Shown: positions 25,223 to 32,837 of the stretch, in pieces | How the letters are laid out: each line of letters begins with the position of its first letter | How positions within the stretch are numbered: the first letter of the stretch is position 1 | Origin: Bacteroidales bacterium | GTDB lineage: Bacteria > Bacteroidota > Bacteroidia > Bacteroidales > VadinHA17 | Direction: 5' to 3' | Length of the DNA: 36,283 bases | NCBI GenBank assembly: GCA_003157015.1 | Contig: PMIJ01000206.1 | Location: 1-36,283 of the forward strand | Program-made: the position numbers and the translations under genes | Notes under the pieces: model-generated | What the model saw: the letters and a program-made list of their open reading frames with translations, nothing else | What the model was told of the DNA's origin: nothing | Database searches by the model: none

Positions 25223-27058
25223 AACTTTATCAAACCGTGGGTCTGAACGTAACATATCCCATTCCGGGGAATATTTTAAGGCAAAAAGCCAATAATTTTT
25301 TTCAGTAACAGCTTTGTCAAGATATGAGAATGCATCCTCCATATTATCAAGGTAGATATTTGCTTTTGCATGGAGAAAATAAGGGAACTCAGATACCGAT
25401 AATTTTTCTTTGACTAGTTGATACAATTGGTCAGCAGCCCCTGTTTTTCCCGATGCTGCCAGACACATGATAAGATGAGCAGCACCATGCCCTTTCCCTC
25501 CGGACGCATCATAATCCTTACGGGCATATTCTTCTGCCAGTTCAAATTCTTCTTCGAATAAGTAGGTCAGGCACAATGGACGCCAGGCTTTTTTAGGTGG
25601 AAAGCCTAATTCCAGAATACCCTCAAGAACAGATAATGTTTTTTTGTAATTGCGTACGCCATACAAATAAATCTGCGCCAGATGGAACTGATAATAAAAA
25701 TTCAAAGGATCATGCTCAACACCTTTTTGTAACCTGTGAACAGCGAAATTAAAATCACCATATAACATGGCCCGATACCATGGCTCTAATGAAAATGAAA
25801 ATGCAGGAAATTGTGAATGGGCATATTTATTGCCTAATGCTATTTCTGATTCCACTTTTGGCCAATCATAATCATAAGTAAAATGAATTAGTGCGAGAAG
25901 GAAATGTCCATAAGCATTGGTTTCATCTATTTCAATAGCTTTATTTGCACAATATATTGCTGTTTCAAGTCGCTCTTTTTGAATATTTAACCAGCCGTGC
26001 ATTTCATAATTTACAAATCCCAGGTACCACCATGCATCGGCGTATTCAGGATCTAATTCGACAGCCTTTTTAAAATATTCAATTGATCTCTCAAAACCTT
26101 CTTCCGAATACTTTTTACAATAAAAATCTCCTTTTAAAAACATTTCATATGCTTCTGAATTTCTTGTCGGCCGCTTACTTTTTGCTGTTTCCTGATTTTC
26201 TAACAGTTTTATCTTTAAATGTTCTGAAATATTTGAACATATGTCATCCTGTAATGCAAATATATCATCCATTTCACGGTCATACCTTTGGCTCCAGATA
26301 TGAAATCCATCAGCTGCACTGATAAGTTGTGCTGTTATCCGAACCTTTTTTTTTGATTTTTGTATACTTCCTTCGAGAATATTTTCAACATTTAGAACTT
26401 TACCTATGGTTGTCAGATCAAAATTTTTGTTTTTAAATGAGAAAGATGAAGAACGCCCTGTTACTTTCAGTTCTTTTATCTGTGAAAGAATATTTATCAA
26501 TTCCTCTGCCAATCCATCCCCTAAATATTCCTGATCGTGTGATGGGCTCATATCAGCAAATGGCAATACTGCAATGCTCTTTTCTGAGACGCTTATCTGA
26601 AGTTTATCTGAGGAACCTTCAGTTTGTGCTAGAATGTACTGTGATCCGGCGCTTGGCGGCTGATCCAATCCTCTGATGATTTCTTTAACTGCATTTGCAA
26701 CATTTCCGTTTCTTAGCTTTATATCTCTGCCATACTGATCTTCCCTTGCCAGTTTATTGAAAACACAAAACTCGTTCTTCCAGGCAAAACTTTTAGGATC
26801 ACAATAGGTTTGGGAGATTATCGGAATAAAAACAAGACATTTCAGCTTTCCATTAAGAGAGGCTTTTACATCATATGTATCCAAAAGTCCATCCTGAGTG
26901 TTAATATCAAAATATACACTTATCTCCTCCTTAAATGTCGCTTCAAGATCTCTTTTCAGGTTATCTACAAACTCCGTTACCCATCCGTCATATTTATTGT
27001 CTTTCTGTCGGTAGCTGATGAAGATGTCATTCTCATAACCTGATATTATGCTTGCCAT
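25196..27058 (-). CDS. Soluble TIR-TolB/FlgO-like-TPR protein with shortened TIR region (TIR paralogue 5)
   Basis: 620 residues from the ATG at 27058. A longer frame from 27091 adds 11 residues, but MASIISGYENDIF matches the family start. Box 1 and W93-K-N-E96 are present. At residues 118-130 the sequence jumps from GNVAN directly to AVKEIIRG, which in the relatives lie about 66 residues apart. The lost part covers the end of the TIR domain (LPVRIHDLD to INKVAN). There is also no TM segment: SEKSIAVLPFADMSP (about 158-172, TolB/FlgO-like) follows a short polar linker, then TPRs from about 285 to the end. The protein should be cytosolic. It sits between full-length paralogues on the same strand. 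Confidence 0.85.
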   Translation of the reverse strand: MASIISGYENDIFISYRQKDNKYDGWVTEFVDNLKRDLEATFKEEISVYFDINTQDGLLDTYDVKASLNGKLKCLVFIPIISQTYCDPKSFAWKNEFCVFNKLAREDQYGRDIKLRNGNVANAVKEIIRGLDQPPSAGSQYILAQTEGSSDKLQISVSEKSIAVLPFADMSPSHDQEYLGDGLAEELINILSQIKELKVTGRSSSFSFKNKNFDLTTIGKVLNVENILEGSIQKSKKKVRITAQLISAADGFHIWSQRYDREMDDIFALQDDICSNISEHLKIKLLENQETAKSKRPTRNSEAYEMFLKGDFYCKKYSEEGFERSIEYFKKAVELDPEYADAWWYLGFVNYEMHGWLNIQKERLETAIYCANKAIEIDETNAYGHFLLALIHFTYDYDWPKVESEIALGNKYAHSQFPAFSFSLEPWYRAMLYGDFNFAVHRLQKGVEHDPLNFYYQFHLAQIYLYGVRNYKKTLSVLEGILELGFPPKKAWRPLCLTYLFEEEFELAEEYARKDYDASGGKGHGAAHLIMCLAASGKTGAADQLYQLVKEKLSVSEFPYFLHAKANIYLDNMEDAFSYLDKAVTEKNYWLFALKYSPEWDMLRSDPRFDKVLERMNFPK

Positions 27059-27188
27059 ATGGTACTTAGAAATTAAAAAGGCAATCTCCAAATATTAACG
27101 TTTTCCGGCTGATTTTGTTCGATCATCACTTAACATAATTATAGTGATGAACACTTCCCGGTACGTTAAATTGAAGAAGGGATAAGTT

Positions 27189-29612
27189 CTATGGATATCC
27201 TATTTTATCCAGCATTACTTGAAATCGTGGATCTGAATGAAGTGGTTCAAAAGGTGGTTCCACTTTGAGCCAGTACATTTCAACCTCATGATCACGTAAG
27301 CCTTTCTCAAGCCATTCAAACGCAGTATTGACATCCCCTGTTTGAGCATAGATCATGGCCAAATAAAATGAAGGACTTCCACCCACATTTACCGTACTTC
27401 TTTTCCGGAGTTTCTCAATAATCCGCTTTGTCTCATCATGCCGGTTCGTATTAAAATATGAGATAGCCTCAACTGCTTCCATCCTTGGAGATTCGACATC
27501 AGGAAAATCTTTGAGTAATTGTTTAGTAAGGGAAATAGCTTCATCATATTCTTTCAGATACATAAAAAAGCGAGCTGATTCAGAGCGAACGAGAATATTA
27601 TCCCGTATAACCGGGGTAACGAGAGCTTTCCTTATAACCTTATCAGGATCATGATTGGCAAAATACGAACTGGTTATTACTCCGGTCCATGCTACATCAT
27701 TTTTTGGATCATAGTCAATGTTCTTAATAGCACCTTGATAAGCATCTTCATAATGACCTAAAGCTAAATGATAATCTGTCCAGCTATAGTTTGGATATAT
27801 ACGTCTGGCTTCCAGATACTCTTTTTCAGCACCTTTAAAGTTCCATTCAAACCATAAAAGCGACCATGCATACAAATAGTGAGCTTCCCCATTATCAGGA
27901 TTTAATGCTAATGACTTCTCAAAGTATGGTTTTGCAGTTTTCCACATCTCCTGAATGTTCGTTCCCTCCGAAGACGAAAGATATGTAGCATTGGTAGTCA
28001 ACAAGAATCCTATTGCTGAATATGCAAGACTAAATCCAGGATCCAATTCTATAGCTTTTTTGTATAGTTCGATTGCCTTAATTTTTTCTTTTTCATTATA
28101 ATAATCCAGATTCCCTGCCTGGAGATACAGATTATATGCCTCGGCATTAGTTGTAAGTTTTAAATTAATTATACGCTTTTCTTCCGGACTGATTTCAGCC
28201 TTAAGCGCTTTGGCCACCTCCTGGGCGACTTCGCTTTGTATCGAAAAGATATCTGAAAAATTCCTGTCATAATCTTCCGCCCATAAATGTTCATCTGTTG
28301 CAGCCCTGATCAATTGAACCGAAATACGAACTGTATTATTATATAAACGGACACTTCCCTCCAGAATATTCGCCACTCCTAACTCCGCAGCTATTTCCTT
28401 GACTGATTTCTTTGTCTCCCCTTTGTACTGCATTGAAGAAGTCCTTGAGGTAACTCTTAATTCCCCAATCTTGTACAGGTTATTCAGGATTTCTTCCAAC
28501 ATACCCTCGCTGAAATACTCCTTATCGTGATCAGGACTTAAATCTATGAAGGGAAGTACTGCAATTGACCTGTCAACATTAGAATAGCTGATCAGAGGTT
28601 CACTCCTGGTACCCTTTGGAAATAGTATGAACAGAGCAATAATAGTCGCAATTAATAAGACGATAAAAGTATTACTGGTAAATGGTTTCTTTTGTTCATC
28701 TGTAAAAGGATTTCCTATTGCTTCTTTGGAGCTTGTCCGAATAAATCCCATGGGACTTCTCTCATATAACCAGGCCATAAGCATGGCAAATGGAACCAGA
28801 ACAATGAGTAATAAAGTGACAAGCTTTATAATATTTTGTGACATTTTAAGCAGGTTGGAGCCAATAGCCAGAACTTTCCAGAAGAATACAGCGCTAAGTA
28901 TATATGCAATACTTGCTCTGAAGACATTTCTAGTTGTCAATTTTTCCCTTAAAGGTGATTTGGCAACTTTGGAAATCAAAGAATCACCAGAGGTTGAACC
29001 AGTTGTCAACATTTCTTTGTTCTTGATACCCCTTATTATTTCCTGAACTGAGTTCGCAACTTTATTGATCTGATCTCTGTAAAAAGTTTGATTTTGATTC
29101 TTATTAGGATTATCAGAAGGAGTGAGTGGCCTGTTAACGCCGGGGGATTTGAAAATAAAATCAATTGCTCTCAGTGCTCCACCTAATTCACCTTTTATAA
29201 GTGATGTATCAGCCTCATCGAGGTCATGAATTTTTACAGGAAGAATTCGGCTCGCCACATTGCCATTGGGTAGCTTAATATCAATTCCAAACAAATCTTC
29301 TCTTGCACCTTTATTAAACACGCAGAATTCATATTGCCAGGCAAAACTTTTAGGATCACAATAGGTTTGTGAGATGATGGGGATGAAGATCAGGCACCTA
29401 AGTTTGCCTTCAAGGCTCTTGTCTACGTTATGCGTTTCGAGCAGTCCATCATGGGGGTTGGTGTCGAAGTAAACGGAGACAGGTTCCTTTAGTGTAGCTG
29501 CAAGCTCTTCCCGCAAGGCTGCAACGAATTCCGTTACCCAGCCTGAACGGTTATCGTTATGGCGATAAGAGATGAAGATGTCGTATTCGTAACCCGGTAT
29601 AATACTTGCCAT
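27189..29612 (-). CDS. TIR-3TM-TolB/FlgO-like-TPR protein (TIR paralogue 6)
   Basis: 807 residues. The TIR domain (about 8-165) has YDIFISYRHNDN and W92-Q-Y-E95. It diverges most from the others, lacking the KYDG insertion. Three TM segments follow (about 232-250, 262-282 and 315-332). FRASIAYILSAVFFWKVLAIG and AWLYERSPMGFIR resemble the membrane module that in other bacteria links cyclase or kinase domains to TPRs. SIAVLPFIDLSPDHDKEYF (about 349-367) starts the TolB/FlgO-like domain, and TPRs occupy about 490-807. Three TMs place the C-terminus outside. It is the first TIR gene after the phosphatase gene, 171 bases downstream in the same direction. Confidence 0.9.
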   Translation of the reverse strand: MASIIPGYEYDIFISYRHNDNRSGWVTEFVAALREELAATLKEPVSVYFDTNPHDGLLETHNVDKSLEGKLRCLIFIPIISQTYCDPKSFAWQYEFCVFNKGAREDLFGIDIKLPNGNVASRILPVKIHDLDEADTSLIKGELGGALRAIDFIFKSPGVNRPLTPSDNPNKNQNQTFYRDQINKVANSVQEIIRGIKNKEMLTTGSTSGDSLISKVAKSPLREKLTTRNVFRASIAYILSAVFFWKVLAIGSNLLKMSQNIIKLVTLLLIVLVPFAMLMAWLYERSPMGFIRTSSKEAIGNPFTDEQKKPFTSNTFIVLLIATIIALFILFPKGTRSEPLISYSNVDRSIAVLPFIDLSPDHDKEYFSEGMLEEILNNLYKIGELRVTSRTSSMQYKGETKKSVKEIAAELGVANILEGSVRLYNNTVRISVQLIRAATDEHLWAEDYDRNFSDIFSIQSEVAQEVAKALKAEISPEEKRIINLKLTTNAEAYNLYLQAGNLDYYNEKEKIKAIELYKKAIELDPGFSLAYSAIGFLLTTNATYLSSSEGTNIQEMWKTAKPYFEKSLALNPDNGEAHYLYAWSLLWFEWNFKGAEKEYLEARRIYPNYSWTDYHLALGHYEDAYQGAIKNIDYDPKNDVAWTGVITSSYFANHDPDKVIRKALVTPVIRDNILVRSESARFFMYLKEYDEAISLTKQLLKDFPDVESPRMEAVEAISYFNTNRHDETKRIIEKLRKRSTVNVGGSPSFYLAMIYAQTGDVNTAFEWLEKGLRDHEVEMYWLKVEPPFEPLHSDPRFQVMLDKIGYP

Positions 29613-29783
29613 TGAGTGAAGATTATTTTAAACAGCTTTCAATGCCATTCTGCTAATCTTAAACAATTCATACACAGCTTAGTTCACTATAAATGGAAAG
29701 AAATATCTGCTAAATTTTTTACAATGAGATATTTAGTATTTACATCGACAATTAATCACTATATAGGACCACTGAGCTAAAAC

Positions 29784-31682
29784 TTATATCCTGATTCCTA
29801 TAACCAGAATATCATCTGTCTGGTCTTCATTGTTCTCTTCCCTCCAATGTTCCATCTCCTGATATAATCTGTCACTTTGTTCTGACATGGAACAATCTCG
29901 CAGATTAAGTAAAAAATTCATAAACCTCTTTTTCTGATATTTTTTATGATGACTGCCTCCAAACTGGTCAGAATAACCATCTGAACACAGGTATATCGTA
30001 TCAGATATCTTTAACTGGATCTTTGTTGACACAAACTGACAATCCCCGTCCTCACAATTATCATCTGTTGAGTTCTGTGCCTGATATTCAATCAGTTCCC
30101 CGTTTGAGAAACAATATAAAGGATTCTTAACACTGGAATAAATAAGAGTATTAGTCCTGATATCCAGAGTACAAAGTACAATATCCATATCATCCGAAAT
30201 GCCCGTACCTTCAGATTCTTTACGCAGAAACCGGTGTACCTTATTATAGAGATAATGCAGTATATAGGAAGGTTCGGTAAGTTTTATTTCATTTACTGCC
30301 TGATCAAGAATGCCATAACCCAGTGTGCTAAGAAGAGCTCCCGGAATCCCATGCCCGGTGCAATCAACAGCAGCAAATATAATCAGATGATCCTGTCTGC
30401 TGAAAAAATAAAAGTCGCCACTTACAATATCCCTGGGTTTAAACAAAACAAAACTGTCGGGGAAGCACTCCCTGATATAGAGATCATCGGGTAAAAAAGT
30501 TTCCTGGATATGCTGTGCGTAATTATAACTACCTTCAACTTCACTGATAGCCTCTTCGATTTTCTTATTTCTTATACTCACCATTTCTTCTATGGCAGGA
30601 GTGAGAGCGGCAAGTTTTCTGATCTGTTCATTTAATTCTCTTGTCTCATTTAAGATCTTATTGATACTGCTTTGGGGTTTTAAAGCATATGACAGTTTTT
30701 TGATTCTGTTAGGAGAAACAGGAAAAGCCTCATATTCAATATCCTGTAAAAATGCCGGGATTAATTTTACAAGTTCGCGGTCTTTTTCTTTTTCTGATTC
30801 GCTTAAAAGATCATACGGAATCAAACTTGGGTGTGTTCGTTTTACTTCATCCTTTATATCACCCTGGGTCCAGCCATTCAGTCTTTTTTCCCAGCTCCAT
30901 CTCATGTGTTCCACCCTGGCCATAGTTTCAATCTCTTCATCGTTCAAATGAAGAGAAAAAGGTTTGAAACCTTTTTTAACCTGCCGGATCTTATATCCTA
31001 TCGACAGTAGTTTTGTAGGAATATGGATAGCATTATCAATATTGGAATATTTGATCTCATCGGGAAGATCATCAAAATCAACTGTATACTGAATTCCTGT
31101 TCTAGCGGAACTGTAAAAAATGAAATCGTTTGCCTTCAGGTTTTGATTTCGTATTTCGTGAAGATATCTTGAATGAATGGCCCTGGCCAGTTTCCTGACC
31201 AATGAAATATTAATTTCAGAGATCTCTTCATACCGGATAACTTCATAACCGATACTCTTAAGTACGACAGGAATCAACCAATTCAGCTCCGCAAATAATC
31301 CCCTGGGGTCTTTTATCTTTTTAAATGATTTCACCAAATTGAGATTGTCGTAATCTATCTGCGCAAGTGCAGAGATTTCTTTATCGCTTATTATACATGT
31401 CCGGCAGAAACCTTCAAAGGGTTTAATGATCAGATTGAGTGTTTTTAATTTTTCGGGTATTAGTGACGCATAGTAATTCCAGAATGATTTTTCTGCATTA
31501 GTGAGATTCTTAAAAGCTTCGCTGATGTTTTCAGAATACCGGAAAAGGGAACCTGATTTTTTTATAGCATTATACAGACCTTCTGCTAATGGACTGATAA
31601 ATTTTTTTCTATATTGCTCAATGTCAGAAAAAATATCCTGAATTAACTGGTAATTTGCATTATGTGCACTTTCTGACAACAT
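29784..31682 (-). CDS. RyR-domain SpoIIE/PP2C-type protein phosphatase (SiaA-like output)
   Basis: 632 residues, no TM segment. N-terminal helical region about 1-155; two RyR-type repeats, a weaker one at about 160-235 (LARAIHSRYL ... SNIDNAIHIPTKLLSIGY) and a clear one at about 247-312 (EHMRWSWEKRLNGWTQG, KRTHPSLIPYDLL, EKDRELVKLIP). A coiled-coil-like linker about 340-385 leads to the PP2C domain about 385-632 with FKPRDIVSGDF, VDCTGHGIPGALLS and LCSDGYSDQFGG carrying the metal-binding Asps. RyR repeats in bacteria are ligand-sensing modules in nucleotide-signalling proteins. The gene follows the SiaB-SiaC fusion by 54 bases, so the natural substrate is the phosphorylated SiaC-like domain. 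Reaction: Ser/Thr dephosphorylation, in the cytosol. Confidence 0.88.
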   Translation of the reverse strand: MLSESAHNANYQLIQDIFSDIEQYRKKFISPLAEGLYNAIKKSGSLFRYSENISEAFKNLTNAEKSFWNYYASLIPEKLKTLNLIIKPFEGFCRTCIISDKEISALAQIDYDNLNLVKSFKKIKDPRGLFAELNWLIPVVLKSIGYEVIRYEEISEINISLVRKLARAIHSRYLHEIRNQNLKANDFIFYSSARTGIQYTVDFDDLPDEIKYSNIDNAIHIPTKLLSIGYKIRQVKKGFKPFSLHLNDEEIETMARVEHMRWSWEKRLNGWTQGDIKDEVKRTHPSLIPYDLLSESEKEKDRELVKLIPAFLQDIEYEAFPVSPNRIKKLSYALKPQSSINKILNETRELNEQIRKLAALTPAIEEMVSIRNKKIEEAISEVEGSYNYAQHIQETFLPDDLYIRECFPDSFVLFKPRDIVSGDFYFFSRQDHLIIFAAVDCTGHGIPGALLSTLGYGILDQAVNEIKLTEPSYILHYLYNKVHRFLRKESEGTGISDDMDIVLCTLDIRTNTLIYSSVKNPLYCFSNGELIEYQAQNSTDDNCEDGDCQFVSTKIQLKISDTIYLCSDGYSDQFGGSHHKKYQKKRFMNFLLNLRDCSMSEQSDRLYQEMEHWREENNEDQTDDILVIGIRI

Positions 31683-31736
31683 CCTGATTTCAGTATTTTA
31701 GGAGTTGAAATATTGATCCGAGGACTGGGAGAGGTA

Positions 31737-32648
31737 TTACTTGATATCTGATTCAATATATTCAAATGGAAATTTAACAATGCGCGACATCTCTTTTCCG
31801 ACTTCCAGCATATCTCCATCCTCTTTTTCATGATACCACTTTACCGTCAGATCAATTCCCCTTAAACGTAGACCAGCCAGAATTTTAATTATATCAAGGA
31901 TTAACTTAGCCGATGATGAATTGAAATATTCAAAATCGAAAGTAAAGATTACCGGCTCTTTATTATAGTCAGTGCTGAAGAGAAATGAGCTGAATTCCTG
32001 TAGCCACGATAGAATCTCATTGTAAAACTCTCTTACATCGTGAGGCCGGGATTCACCTGAAATCATATAAACTTGTTTATCGGGATCAAGTATGACTTTA
32101 GGTGAATTAGTCGTCTTTTCAATAAGCAGTTTTCTCATTGTATATTTATTTAGAGTAATTATTATTTCAAAATATAAATATCCGTCATTTAAAGGTTTAA
32201 AGTCATAGATTATTTTATTCCCCGATTTTAAAACCATAAATATGAAACCCAGACCTGCACATTTTTCGGTATTTTCCAGCTCGCTCCTTATTTTATTTTC
32301 ATAAATTTTCTTCAGAGTTATCTCATCAGCTTTATTTAAATTATCGAGTATGCTGACGATTTTATCCTTTTCATCTGTTGAAACGGCATTACCCGCATCT
32401 ATAACAATTTTGTCATTTTGTTTTGCTATTGTTATATATGAATTTATTTCAGGATTATCCGATAACGCAGATTCAGCATGTTTACAGATATTTTCAAGAC
32501 ACTCAACAACAATAGAATAGACTCTTTTACAGGTTGTTTTATTCAGAACTTTAAACTCGCTTTTTTCCCTGAGTTTTTTCAGAAGTGAATCTAATACATC
32601 ATAATCCACAGGTCCATGATAATCCAGAAATACACCCGATTCGGACAT
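31737..32648 (-). CDS. Fused SiaB-like kinase and SiaC-like (DUF1987) regulatory phosphoprotein
   Basis: 303 residues. Residues 1-170 resemble the SiaB-type kinase (DUF6272): FLDYHGPVDYDVL start, GHKL-type N-box RVYSIVVECLENICKHAE (42-59) and glycine box GLGFIFMVLKSGN (132-144). Residues 172-303 are SiaC/DUF1987: TNSPKVILDPDK, YMISGESRPHDVREFY, FDFEYFNSSSAKLILDI (237-253), WYHEKEDGDMLEVGKEM. In Pseudomonas the separate SiaB kinase and SiaA phosphatase control SiaC by threonine phosphorylation. Here the corresponding motif reads NSSS (S244), so the site may be a serine. A fusion of kinase and substrate would act in cis. It heads an operon with the RyR-PP2C gene. Confidence 0.85.
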   Translation of the reverse strand: MSESGVFLDYHGPVDYDVLDSLLKKLREKSEFKVLNKTTCKRVYSIVVECLENICKHAESALSDNPEINSYITIAKQNDKIVIDAGNAVSTDEKDKIVSILDNLNKADEITLKKIYENKIRSELENTEKCAGLGFIFMVLKSGNKIIYDFKPLNDGYLYFEIIITLNKYTMRKLLIEKTTNSPKVILDPDKQVYMISGESRPHDVREFYNEILSWLQEFSSFLFSTDYNKEPVIFTFDFEYFNSSSAKLILDIIKILAGLRLRGIDLTVKWYHEKEDGDMLEVGKEMSRIVKFPFEYIESDIK

Positions 32649-32776
32649 ATAAAGATTCTAAGTATTGTGAAACCTGAAAATACGCCTTACAGAATAAAGA
32701 TAGGTATTAAAAGTCACTCCATTGCATAAAATATTTTTCCAGGTTCATAATTATTATTACCTTGAATAACTTAAAA

Positions 32777-32784
32777 CAAAGATA
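32777..32784 (-). promoter_or_regulatory. Possible -7 box for the SiaB-SiaC/phosphatase operon
   Basis: Minus-strand TATCTTTG matches TAnnTTTG in the 189-bp divergent gap. I see no matching -33 box, and the leader would be about 120 bases, so this is weak. Confidence 0.25.
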
Positions 32785-32837
32785 AATGTTTAATAGAAAT
32801 TGTTTTTAGAGTTGATATAGAAAATAATCTTCATCCT

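Noticed and set aside
16700..29612. CRISPR array or prophage as explanation for the repeats and paralogues
   Set aside because: The octamers have no spacers of equal length, and there are no integrase, terminase, capsid or cas genes.
31643..31831. Small minus-strand frame bridging the SiaB-SiaC and phosphatase genes
   Set aside because: It overlaps both real genes in another frame and lacks any domain pattern.
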